A stretch of DNA of 64,000 nucleotides, taken from contig JAWLBW010000001.1 in NCBI GenBank assembly GCA_041687475.1, positions 1 to 64,000 of the forward strand, written 5' to 3'. The notes beneath the pieces are model-generated. The model saw only the letters and a program-made list of their open reading frames with translations, searched no databases and had not been told where the DNA came from. Numbering within the stretch: the first letter of the stretch is position 1; the number at the start of each line of letters is the position of its first letter. The DNA is from JAWLBW01 sp041687475. Lineage in GTDB: Bacteria > J088 > JAWLBW01. Of the stretch, positions 24,338 through 32,658 are shown in pieces. The position numbers were made by a program, and so were the translations under genes.

Positions 24338-26020
24338 CTAGAATACAAGAAGCGCCGAAACCCCGAAGGCCGGGTCGGAAAGGTCTATGAACCCTTCGCC
24401 GGCAGGTTCGGCCGAGAGTATGAAGTCGATTTTTGCGCTGCGGGTAAACCAGTAGCCCGCGCCGGCCCGAAGCGTGGCGGTAACGCCGATTTCACGGACC
24501 TCGTCGACTCCGCCCGCCGGCAGAAGCGCGTTGCCGTAGCGCGTGGGCGACGATTCGCCGCTACCGGAGAAGGAGCGTCCCGAGGGCACCACCACACCCG
24601 ATAGCTCTTCGGTCTGCCGATACCAGAGGTTGCGGTAACGCAGTTCGCTGCCGAGCCGCCATTCGAGACCGGCGTTACCTTCGCTCAGCATCGTGAATGC
24701 AAGCGGAAGCCTGATGTCGAGGTCGCGCATGGCGGTTTCACGCAGGAATCGGGTCTGACCCCGGGCCTGCGAACGAACGTCGCCGTCGCTGAAGGTACCG
24801 TCGCCGTCGGCGTCGAAAAATTCGGTCACTTCATAACTCGAGGCCAGCGTTCGGGTGTCGGTGGCCTGGCGCCAGGTTACGTTGAGGCCCCATCCGAGTT
24901 GCAGCAGCGTATCGATCTGCGAGATGTGACGAAAGCCGGCCGTCGCTCGCAGCCGCTCGCCTACCGTGCCTGTCTGTACGTCGACACGCCTTTCTTCACG
25001 CTGGTAGGAGCGGTCGATACCGCCGGTGGTAACGGTTACATTGCGTGTGCCCGTGGTATCGCCGCCGAGCTCCGACAACCCGATGCCCGGCGAATACTCG
25101 CCGCCCAGGTCGAAGTAGGTGAGGCCGCTGCCCAATCGCATGAGCGTCAGGGCGATGCCGCCGAAAGGACTGGTACCCGACCATTCGCTGCGTCCCTGGA
25201 ACGTGGTCTCGGCGGTGCCGCCGGCCACGCTGGTCGACTCGACGGTTGAGACCTTGCTCAGTTTCTAGAGACGCTCGACGCCGCCGAGAACGTCGACCCC
25301 CCAACCCCACCCCGGCTCGCGGGGTGCCTTGAGGTAGCCGGTAACAAGGCCGGCCCGCAGCGATTCGCTGTCGGTACGTGGGTCGCTTGTCAGGCTGACG
25401 GTCTGGCTGCCGCCGTCACGCTCGATGAGGCTCGATAATTCTGTGCTTTCGGCCGCGCCGCCCGCCGGCGACGTAAAGGTGAACAGCCCCGGACCCACCG
25501 AAGCATCGCCCACTGAAACATCGGACCAGAGCGCCTGCAGACCGATGCCGAACTGCCCCCCGCCAAGCTCGGAACCCAGTCCGACGGCAAGCCGGGCTTC
25601 ACCTTCGCTGCGGGGGGTCGCGCCGGGTAGCCGTGTGCTCTGCTGGGTCTGAAGCAGTCCGTTGTCGGTTTCGAGAAGGCGCAGGCTGTCGACCCGCTCG
25701 CCGGAGTTCTCATATCGGTAGCCGCCCGAGCCCAGCACGGTCAACGACCAGGCGTCCGTCGAAGCATTGCCGTAGCCCAGTGCGGCGTTTCCTTCCGGCG
25801 CCAGGTTGGCCAGTTGGGTGATCATGCGGTCGGCATCCCACCGTGTGCTCCTGCGCGGTTGAATGAAACCTTCATAATCGTCGGCGAACAGACCGAAGCT
25901 GGTCTGGTAGCGCAGGCTTCGTTCGGGCAGCAGCACGGCTTCGTACTGTGCGGCCGAGGCAGGTGCGGCCAGAGGCAACAGGCCCGCCAACAGAATAGGT
26001 ATGGCTGTCAAACGTCTCAT
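24338..26020 (-). pseudogene. Outer-membrane beta-barrel protein gene interrupted by an in-frame amber codon
   Basis: Reading from ATG 26020, a Sec signal (LTAIPILLAGLLPLAAPASA, cut before AQYEA) leads into beta-barrel-like sequence that stops at a TAG (25267-25265) after VERL. The same frame then continues without another stop for 308 codons to 24338 and ends in ...GVSALLVF, a typical barrel C-terminal Phe. The two halves are therefore one gene of about 560 codons with a single nonsense codon. TAG is used as a normal stop in other genes here (2094-2096, 8897-8899), so recoding is unlikely. Possible causes: true mutation, read-through, or a sequencing error. A DADGDG loop lies in the second half. 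It precedes the large lipoprotein gene by 9 bases. Confidence 0.8.
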
Positions 26021-26032
26021 AACGGCCCGAAC

Positions 26033-26061
26033 ATTGTTGCAAGTACCCTGCGACCTGTCAA
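26033..26061 (-). promoter_or_regulatory. Promoter for the interrupted barrel gene and lipoprotein
   Basis: Minus strand: perfect TTGACA (26061-26056), 17-base spacer, AACAAT (26038-26033), six bases before the predicted start point and about 12 bases before the ATG at 26020. Confidence 0.6.
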
Positions 26062-26114
26062 CGATGGACCGCCAACCCACCGAAGCACTCGTTGCAGAGA
26101 AAACCTATCGCAGA

Positions 26115-27353
26115 TCAATGGCGGCTGAGTATGGCCAGGGTTTCGACATGATGCGTCTGCGGAAACATATCAAAACAGCCGACCTGCGCGAGACGGTAGC
26201 CGGCTTGGGCAAGCGTACGCAGATCGCGCGCCAGCGTCGAGGGCTCGCAGCTTACGTACACGATACGATCGGGCAAAAGACCGTCGGCAAGCATACCCTC
26301 GATAAATCGGCGTGCGCCTGCGCGTGGCGGGTCGAGAAGGAGAACGGCATTCGGTGAAAAGCCTTTCTCACGCCACACCCGCATCATGGCGACCTCGTCG
26401 GCAACTTCCCACGCGGCTTCGATGCCGAGACGAGCGGCGTTGCTGCGGGCGTCGGCGATGGCGGCGGCGTTTCCTTCCATACCCAGCACACGGCAACCCC
26501 GGTGCATGGCAAGGGGAAGCGAAAAGTTGCCCATTCCACAGAAGGCGTCGACGACTTCGGCGTTTTCAGGAACCGCCGAAAGCACGCTTCGGACAAGCAG
26601 ATCGTTGATCGCCAGGTTTATCTGCACGAAGGACCAGGGGCCTGCCTCGAGCGGAACATCGGCGGCTTCGAAGGGCAGGGTGCAATCGCCCACGGTCTCA
26701 CGGTTGGCCGCCACGCCCCGCGCCCAGTCAAGCCGGGGCAGGGGGCCCTTGCCCTTTCCCCGCAGAATGGCGATGGGTTTCTCGTCGGAGTCTGTGGCAC
26801 GCAGTTCGACTTCGGTGTACCCCGCGGTGGTGAGGCCAGGCAGGTCGGCGCGCAGCGAACCGATGGCTCGGCTTATTGCGCCGGCGGCGACAAGACATTC
26901 GGTAATGGGCACGAAGTCATGGGTGCCTGCCGCGAAGTATCCGACATTCCGCTTCTTGAGCTTCAGGCTGACCCGGCAACGGTATGCCGCGTTCTCGGGC
27001 GAGGGCACCGGATCTTGCCACCAGCCTTCCTTCGCGTCGGGAAATCCGCGCTCGAGCTCGCGCTTTACGAGCGCTGACTTGGCGTGCAAGGCTTCGTCGG
27101 GGCGCCAGCGCATCCAGTCACAACCGCCGCAGGCTTCGGCATGGATGCAGGGCGCTTTGCCGTGCAGAGACGCGAGACGCTCGACAACCCGGGCTTCGTC
27201 GAAGCTCTTGTGCCTGCGTGTGATTTCGACGAGCACACGTTCGCCCGGCAATGCGCCGCCGATGAAGGTGGCTTTTCCGTTGATACGGGCAAAGCCCCGG
27301 CCACCCTGGGCAACGGACTCGACCGTCAATTCGAGTTGGTCGGGCGCGGCCAT
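26115..27353 (-). CDS. 23S rRNA/tRNA m5U methyltransferase (RumA/RlmD/TrmA family)
   Basis: SAM-dependent uracil-5 methyltransferase acting on rRNA or tRNA. About 412 residues: an N-terminal TRAM RNA-binding domain (LELTVESVAQGGRGFARINGKATFIGGALPGE), a [4Fe-4S] motif CIHAEACGGCDWMRW plus a fourth Cys (PITECLVA), then the methyltransferase fold with VVDAFCGMGNFSLPLA and LLDPPRAGA. The catalytic Cys is in YVSCEPSTLARDL. The Fe-S cluster favours an RlmD-type rRNA enzyme over TrmA. I chose ATG 27353 immediately after the nth stop; an earlier GTG would overlap nth. Co-directional with nth and the SpoU gene, forming a nucleic-acid maintenance run. Confidence 0.92.
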   Translation of the reverse strand: MAAPDQLELTVESVAQGGRGFARINGKATFIGGALPGERVLVEITRRHKSFDEARVVERLASLHGKAPCIHAEACGGCDWMRWRPDEALHAKSALVKRELERGFPDAKEGWWQDPVPSPENAAYRCRVSLKLKKRNVGYFAAGTHDFVPITECLVAAGAISRAIGSLRADLPGLTTAGYTEVELRATDSDEKPIAILRGKGKGPLPRLDWARGVAANRETVGDCTLPFEAADVPLEAGPWSFVQINLAINDLLVRSVLSAVPENAEVVDAFCGMGNFSLPLAMHRGCRVLGMEGNAAAIADARSNAARLGIEAAWEVADEVAMMRVWREKGFSPNAVLLLDPPRAGARRFIEGMLADGLLPDRIVYVSCEPSTLARDLRTLAQAGYRLAQVGCFDMFPQTHHVETLAILSRH

Positions 27354-27358
27354 GGGCG

Positions 27359-28048
27359 TTACCGATGGGTCGTTACGCCGCGGCGGGGGCACAGGTCGGC
27401 CACCGGGCAGCGTGAGCAGAGCGGAGAGATGGGTTTGCAGATGGTCTGCCCCAGCGCCACCAGGTGCGAGTTGAAGAGCTTCCAGTACTCCTGGGGCAGC
27501 TTGGCCCGCAGCTGCATTTCGGTTTCTTCGGGCGTCTCGGTACGTAGGTAATCCCAGCGATTGGAGATACGATGCACGTGCGTATCGACACAGATGGCCG
27601 GCTTACCGAACCCCTCGCCGACGACAAGGTTGGCCGTCTTGCGTCCCACTCCGGGCAGACTGAGCAGCGTATCGAGATCGTCGGGCACCTGCCCACCGAA
27701 GCGCTCGACCAGCTCACGACAGACCGCGCGAATGGTCTTCGCCTTGTTGCGATAGAAGCCGGCCGGATAAATGAGCTTGGCGATTTCTTCTTCAGGCAAC
27801 GCAAGCATGGCATCGGGTGTCTCGGCACGTGCGAACAGGCGCTGCGAGGCAGGCCCGGTCGTTTCGTCTTTCGTGCGCAGGCTGATCAGGGTCGCGATCA
27901 GCAGGTGAAACGGCGTCTGGCCTGCCTGGGCCATGAAGGTGATGACCGGCGCATTCCAATTGGGAAAGTCGGCGGCGAGGCGACGCACGATTTCATGAAT
28001 GCGTTCATCGCCTTTGGGGGCTTGGGTTTCCTTCACGGGGGCCGGCAT
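27359..28048 (-). CDS. nth: Endonuclease III (DNA glycosylase/AP lyase)
   Basis: Removes oxidised pyrimidines and cleaves at abasic sites by beta-elimination in base excision repair. 229 residues, slightly longer than the E. coli enzyme. Motifs: helix-hairpin-helix [12 protein letters not shown] with the catalytic Lys, [12 protein letters not shown] with the catalytic Asp, and a C-terminal [4Fe-4S] site spaced Cys-6-Cys-2-Cys-5-Cys ([17 protein letters not shown]). It overlaps neither neighbour and sits between two RNA-modification genes. Confidence 0.96.
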   Translation of the reverse strand: MPAPVKETQAPKGDERIHEIVRRLAADFPNWNAPVITFMAQAGQTPFHLLIATLISLRTKDETTGPASQRLFARAETPDAMLALPEEEIAKLIYPAGFYRNKAKTIRAVCRELVERFGGQVPDDLDTLLSLPGVGRKTANLVVGEGFGKPAICVDTHVHRISNRWDYLRTETPEETEMQLRAKLPQEYWKLFNSHLVALGQTICKPISPLCSRCPVADLCPRRGVTTHR

Positions 28049-28072
28049 CAGACGAATCGGGGAAAAAAGGGT

Positions 28073-28843
28073 TCAGGATGCAAGCTCGTACGCGACGATG
28101 CCTGCGGTAATGCCTACGTTCAGCGACTCGGCCGGCCCCGGCATGGGAATGTGAAAGGCATCGTCGACGAGTTGGCCGAGTTCGCCGCGCACCCCGTGCG
28201 CTTCGTTGCCGAGCACAACGGCCACCCGCTCGCGTTCGGTAAGATTGTATACAGGTGTGCCCTGGCCGGCTTCGGCGCGCAGAATCGTGAACCCTTCGTC
28301 TCGGAGCAGGCCGACGGCCTCGGCTACGCCGCCATAGACAAGCGGCACGCGGAAGAGGCTGCCCATCGCCCCACGAATCACTTTCTGATTATAGGCGTCG
28401 ACCGTATCGTCGGTGGCGATGACGCCGCCCAGGTCGAAGGCGTCGGCAATGCGTAGAATGGTGCCCAGGTTGCCGGGGTCGCGCACGCCGTCGAGAATAA
28501 AGACCGGGTGACCGGGCGAGATGATGTCTTCCAGCGTCCACCCGAGTTTCGGCACTACGGCGATCACGCCCTGGTCCTGCTCGGTTGCCGTTACCTTTCC
28601 GAGCGCCGACTCGGAAACGTGCACCTTTTCGGCCCCCCGGCGCACCAGGCTGTCGAGCAGGGTAAGACCCCGCGGTGTAGCCTCGAGGCGGTCGGAGTAG
28701 AAGACCGATTCGACGCGAACGCCGGCACGTACGGCTTCTTCCAGGGCGCGTACGCCTTCAACGGCGAAGACCGGCCACTCGCGCGGCTCGCGAATTACCT
28801 TCCGCAGATTCTGTATCCGGGTGTTCGAGGGGCTCGTAATCAT
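28073..28843 (-). CDS. SpoU/TrmH-family RNA 2'-O-methyltransferase
   Basis: Trefoil-knot (SPOUT) methyltransferase that methylates ribose 2'-OH of rRNA or tRNA. About 256 residues: a short substrate-binding N-terminal domain (ITSPSNTRIQNLRKV), then the catalytic domain with the three signature blocks: LDGVRDPGNLGTILRIADAF, VVLGNEAHGVRGEL and PMPGPAESLNVGITAGIVAYEL. It looks like the RlmB or TsnR subgroup with the L30e-like N-terminal domain. ATG 28843 was chosen by alignment with the family start. Confidence 0.9.
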   Translation of the reverse strand: MITSPSNTRIQNLRKVIREPREWPVFAVEGVRALEEAVRAGVRVESVFYSDRLEATPRGLTLLDSLVRRGAEKVHVSESALGKVTATEQDQGVIAVVPKLGWTLEDIISPGHPVFILDGVRDPGNLGTILRIADAFDLGGVIATDDTVDAYNQKVIRGAMGSLFRVPLVYGGVAEAVGLLRDEGFTILRAEAGQGTPVYNLTERERVAVVLGNEAHGVRGELGQLVDDAFHIPMPGPAESLNVGITAGIVAYELAS

Positions 28844-28980
28844 TTCTATACTGTAGCAGACCATGGCCGCCACGCGCCGCAGGGCGAGTCAGTGAGAAAG
28901 CCCCTCGGTTACCTCGAGGAGGCCGGCCCTTCGCCCACAGGGGCTTTCGGTGACAGGCTGTACGGAAAATCTTTCTGCGA

Positions 28981-29012
28981 AAAAAGAAAAGCGGGTCGGA
29001 ACCCGCTTTTCT
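28981..29012 (-). terminator. Intrinsic terminator after lon
   Basis: Perfect 11-bp stem (GAAAAGCGGGT / ACCCGCTTTTC), loop CGGA, followed by T-rich sequence on the minus strand, 19 bases beyond the lon stop. Confidence 0.85.
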
Positions 29013-29030
29013 GCATCTGCATTCTTCTTG

Positions 29031-31514
29031 TCAGTGCGCCGCTGTCGGCGCCCGGTGCCCGAAGATGTTGATGTCGAGGTAGTTTTCACGGGGTCGGGTT
29101 TTACCGCCACCCGAGGTTTTGGCTACCTTGGTCGACTTCGGCGCCGCCTTCTTGTCGAGGGCGATGTTGAGCACCTCGTCCATGCGGTTGACGAAGTGGA
29201 AGGTCACACCCTTGATGACTTCCTTGGGAATTTCGTCGACGTGCGCCTTGTTTCGCTCGGGCAGGATGATGGTCTTCACTCCGGCCCGCTTGGCCGCAAT
29301 GACTTTCTCCTTGATGCCGCCGACGGGCAGAACCGCGCCACGCAGGGTAATTTCACCCGTCATGGCCAGTTTCTCGCGCACCGGAATACCCGACAGCAGG
29401 CTCGTCAGGGCCGTGAGCAGGGTCACGCCGGCACTCGGGCCGTCCTTGGGAATGGCGCCGGCAGGCACGTGAATGTGCAGGTCGATGTCGTCGAAAATGT
29501 CTTCGTTGACATGAAACTCACGTGCCTTGCTCTTGATGTAGCTCATGGCGGCCTGGGCGCTTTCCTTCATGACGTCGCCGAGCTGGCCCGTGAGCTGCAG
29601 GTTGCCCTTGCCCTTCATCTTGGTGGCCTCGATGAAGAGAATGTCGCCGCCCACCGGTGTCCACGCAAGGCCCACGGCCACGCCGGGCACCTGCACCCGG
29701 TCGACAATGTCGGGGTGATACTTGCGGGGGCCCAGGTAATTCGGCACGTCATCGGCCGATACCTTGGTGCGGCCACGCTTGCCTTCGGCCACCCGCTTGG
29801 CGACGCCGCGGCAAATGGCGGCGATTTCGCGCTTCAGCCCGCGTACGCCGCTTTCCTTGCTGTAGCCGTCGATGATGGCGGCAAGCGCGTCGTCGGTGAG
29901 GTCGAGGTTCTTGGGCACCAGACCATGCTCGTCGAGCTGTTCGGGCAGCAGGAATTCGCGTGCGATACGCATCTTCTCTTCCTGCGTGTAGCCGGGCACT
30001 TCGATGATTTCCATACGGTCGCGCAGGGGCGACGGAATGGTGTCGAGCTGGTTGGCCGTGGCGATGAAGAGAACCTTGGAAAGGTCGTACGGCACCTCGA
30101 GGTAATGGTCCTGGAAGGTGTTGTTCTGTTCCGGATCGAGCACTTCGAGCATGGCCGAGCTGGGGTCGCCGCGGAAGTCGCTGCCCAGCTTGTCGATTTC
30201 GTCGAGCATGAACACGGGGTTGCCGCTGCCGGCGCGCTTCATGCCCTGCACGATGCGACCGGGCAAGGCGCCTACGTATGTGCGGCGATGTCCGCGCACT
30301 TCGGCTTCGTCACGTACGCCGCCGAGACTCATGCGAACAAACTTGCGCCCCAGGGCGCGGGCCACGCTTTTTCCAAGCGAGGTCTTGCCCACTCCGGGTG
30401 GACCCACCAGACACAGAATCGGACCCTTGAGGTCGTTCTTGAGTTTGAGTACGGCAAGGTACTCGAGAATGCGTTTCTTGACTTTTTCCAGACCGTAGTG
30501 GTCTTCATTGAGAATCGCCTCGGCGGCCGCAATGTCGAGCTGATCCTCGGTATACGATTCCCAGGGAAGCTCGACAATCCAATCGAGGTACGTGCGGGTG
30601 ATCGCATGTTCCGGCGAGTGAGGCGAGATGCGTTCGAGGCGGTTGAGCTCCTTGAAGGCGACCTTCTTTGCCGTTTCCGGCATCGGTTTGTCGTCAATGG
30701 CCCGCCGCAGCTCTTCCATCTCATCGGCTTCGTCTTCGCTGTCGCCGAGTTCCTTTTTGATGACCTTCAGCTGTTCGCGCAGGTAATACTCACGGTGGCT
30801 CTTGTCGATTTCGCCCTTGACCTGACTCTGAATCTTGTTCGAGAGTTCGAGAACGTGAATTTCCTTGAGCAGGTGATCGGTGACCCGCTTCAGCCGTTCA
30901 TTGGTCGACAGAGTTTCGAGAATATCCTGCTTTTCGGCGACCCCCAGCTTCAGATTACTGGCGATGAGATCGGCCAGAATGCTGGGGTTGTCGAGATTCT
31001 GCACGACGAAGGCGGCCTCTTCGGGCACGGCCGGCGACAGGTCTATGGCCCGCTTCGCCATGTTTTTCAGATTGACCATCAGGGCTTCGGCCTCGATGGT
31101 GTTCTCCGTCGTTTCGTCGAGAGGGTCGACAGCGACCTTGACGTACGGCTCCTTGTGCAGGAGCTCGCGAATGCGGAAGCGGGTGAAACCCTGCACCACG
31201 ATATTCTGCGAGCCGTCGGGCAGCTTGATGAGCTTCAGAATCTTGGCAATGACACCGATATCATATAAATCTTCGTGATCGGGGTCTTCGGTTTCCGGAT
31301 CCCGCTGGGTCACAATGCCGACGACCTTGTTGTTGAGCAGGGCCTCTTCCAGGGCGGCCAGGCTCTTCTCGCGGCCAACGGTGAGCGGAATCGTCAGAAC
31401 CGGGAAGACGACCGTGTTGCGCAGCGGTATGATCGGAATCTCACGGGGGAAATCGCCCGCGAATTCGCCGCGCAGGTCACGTTCAATCATTTCCTTGTTG
31501 ACTTTCTCATCCAT
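29031..31514 (-). CDS. lon: ATP-dependent protease Lon
   Basis: Cytosolic AAA+ protease degrading misfolded and regulatory proteins. 827 residues, standard. An N-terminal LonN substrate domain precedes the ATPase with Walker A GPPGVGKTSLGKSVA (near 371) and Walker B FMLDEIDKLG. The Lon peptidase domain has catalytic Ser in PKDGPSAGVTLLTAL (near 691) and Lys in GGIKEKVIAAKRAG (near 734). The C-terminal tail is Lys/Arg-rich (KAAPKSTKVAKTSGGGKTRPREN). AAGGAG precedes the ATG. It stands alone with its own promoter and terminator; no clear sigma32 box was seen. Confidence 0.98.
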   Translation of the reverse strand: MDEKVNKEMIERDLRGEFAGDFPREIPIIPLRNTVVFPVLTIPLTVGREKSLAALEEALLNNKVVGIVTQRDPETEDPDHEDLYDIGVIAKILKLIKLPDGSQNIVVQGFTRFRIRELLHKEPYVKVAVDPLDETTENTIEAEALMVNLKNMAKRAIDLSPAVPEEAAFVVQNLDNPSILADLIASNLKLGVAEKQDILETLSTNERLKRVTDHLLKEIHVLELSNKIQSQVKGEIDKSHREYYLREQLKVIKKELGDSEDEADEMEELRRAIDDKPMPETAKKVAFKELNRLERISPHSPEHAITRTYLDWIVELPWESYTEDQLDIAAAEAILNEDHYGLEKVKKRILEYLAVLKLKNDLKGPILCLVGPPGVGKTSLGKSVARALGRKFVRMSLGGVRDEAEVRGHRRTYVGALPGRIVQGMKRAGSGNPVFMLDEIDKLGSDFRGDPSSAMLEVLDPEQNNTFQDHYLEVPYDLSKVLFIATANQLDTIPSPLRDRMEIIEVPGYTQEEKMRIAREFLLPEQLDEHGLVPKNLDLTDDALAAIIDGYSKESGVRGLKREIAAICRGVAKRVAEGKRGRTKVSADDVPNYLGPRKYHPDIVDRVQVPGVAVGLAWTPVGGDILFIEATKMKGKGNLQLTGQLGDVMKESAQAAMSYIKSKAREFHVNEDIFDDIDLHIHVPAGAIPKDGPSAGVTLLTALTSLLSGIPVREKLAMTGEITLRGAVLPVGGIKEKVIAAKRAGVKTIILPERNKAHVDEIPKEVIKGVTFHFVNRMDEVLNIALDKKAAPKSTKVAKTSGGGKTRPRENYLDINIFGHRAPTAAH

Positions 31515-31544
31515 TAAGACAGTACTCCTTCTTATCCGATCTTC

Positions 31545-31573
31545 AATCTAATACCTGCCCATCGGCTTTGCAA
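31545..31573 (-). promoter_or_regulatory. Probable promoter for lon
   Basis: Minus strand: TTGCAA (31573-31568), 17-base spacer, TAGATT (31550-31545), giving a leader of about 24 bases with AAGGAG. Four of six bases match in each box. Confidence 0.45.
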
Positions 31574-31688
31574 GGATGATAGGCTCACTTTTCCCCTCGT
31601 GACGGTCTTTTCGCCGATTTGGCCGAAAAACTCATCAAAAGCCCGTCCTTTCGCCGGTTTCGACGAGAACCCGCGCCACAACGGCGAT

Positions 31689-31718
31689 TTGCCCGGATTC
31701 ACCCGCGCGTGATAGTTT
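31689..31718 (+). promoter_or_regulatory. Weak promoter candidate for the DUF4388 gene
   Basis: TTGCCC, an 18-base spacer and TAGTTT end six bases before the ATG at 31725, so the start codon would be at or near the transcription start (possibly leaderless). Confidence 0.25.
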
Positions 31719-31724
31719 GAGTGC

Positions 31725-32495
31725 ATGGCCGATGCGCCCACCATAAGCCCCGGCGAAAAGGGAGTCCGGCCCCGCCGTGAGCTGAAGGGCGACCTGGGTG
31801 ACGTTCCTCTTGCGGTAATCCTGCAGGCGGTCAAGGAACGCCACCTCACGGGTAGTCTGTTTTTCCGTAGAGGTGCCGACGAAGTTACCGTCGAGGTCGC
31901 CAACGGCGAAGTTGTTTTCGCCCACTCGACCGATCCAGCCACTCGCCTCGGCGAGTGGCTGCTCATGCGGGGGGCCATATCCGTTTCCCAGTATGAAGAA
32001 AGCGTGCGACGACTACGCGAATCGGGCAAGCGGCAGGGAACCATTCTGCTCGAGATGGGGTGTATTCCTCCGCTCGAGCTTGAACGGGCCGTCCGACAGC
32101 AGGTGGCCGACATCATCATGGACCTGTTTTCGTGGAGCACCGGCGAATACCGTTTCAGCCCCAAGGAAACCAGCGACGAGGCCATCACGCTCGATCTGAG
32201 CATTTCCGAGGTCATCATTAAAGGAATCGGTCGCGTGCGCAACTGGCCCCTGATTCAGCGCGGCCTGCAGCCCTTTACCGAAGTGCTGCAGATTAACCGG
32301 GCGTTCGATCTCACCGAAGCCCGACGGGTGAGACTCAGTCGCGAAGAAGATTCCGTTCTCCAGCTTGTCGACGGCAAGCGAAGCATCGAACAGATTGCCG
32401 CGGCCTCGCCTTTCCGGGCATACGCAACCTATCGTACGCTATACGCCTTCAAGGCCGCCCACGTACTCGTTCGCGCGCAACCTCCCGGAAGATAG
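31725..32495 (+). CDS. DUF4388-domain protein (PatA-like)
   Basis: DUF4388 occurs in cyanobacterial PatA and many deltaproteobacterial signalling proteins. 256 residues. The domain spans about 18-140: LKGDLGDVPLAVILQAVKERHLTGSLFF, VEVANGEVVFAHS, LGEWLLMRGAIS, QGTILLEMGCI and VADIIMDLFSWSTGEYRFSPKE. A C-terminal winged-helix-like part follows (FDLTEARRVRLSREEDSVLQLVDGKRSIEQIAAASPF). No receiver or kinase is attached, so it probably acts as an adaptor in a protein-protein signalling complex. It faces away from lon and converges with the polysaccharide export genes. Confidence 0.83.
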   Translation: MADAPTISPGEKGVRPRRELKGDLGDVPLAVILQAVKERHLTGSLFFRRGADEVTVEVANGEVVFAHSTDPATRLGEWLLMRGAISVSQYEESVRRLRESGKRQGTILLEMGCIPPLELERAVRQQVADIIMDLFSWSTGEYRFSPKETSDEAITLDLSISEVIIKGIGRVRNWPLIQRGLQPFTEVLQINRAFDLTEARRVRLSREEDSVLQLVDGKRSIEQIAAASPFRAYATYRTLYAFKAAHVLVRAQPPGR

Positions 32496-32611
32496 CCATA
32501 GCCCATTCGATTGCGCGTAATTCCGGCCCCGACTCTTTGCGGGGCGTAGCCGGGTGGCCCCACGCAAGACGGCAGAGCCTGCGCAAACGGTCATTTCTCG
32601 GCTCGGCAAAC

Positions 32612-32638
32612 AAAAAAGGGCCGCCCTGATGGCGGCCC
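32612..32638 (-). terminator. Intrinsic terminator of the polysaccharide export operon
   Basis: Perfect 8-bp GC stem GGGCCGCC / GGCGGCCC, loop CTGAT, six T on the minus strand, 20 bases after the BY-kinase stop. Confidence 0.85.
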
Positions 32639-32658
32639 CGAATCGACGGCGCGCGTTT

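Noticed and set aside
24338..26020. Recoded amber codon (pyrrolysine or reassigned TAG)
   Set aside because: TAG ends ordinary genes elsewhere in the window, and no pyrrolysine genes are seen.
28950..31268. 772-codon open frame opposite lon
   Set aside because: It is the antisense of lon in GC-rich DNA; its translation is His/Val/Gly-rich with no domain, and lon is certain.
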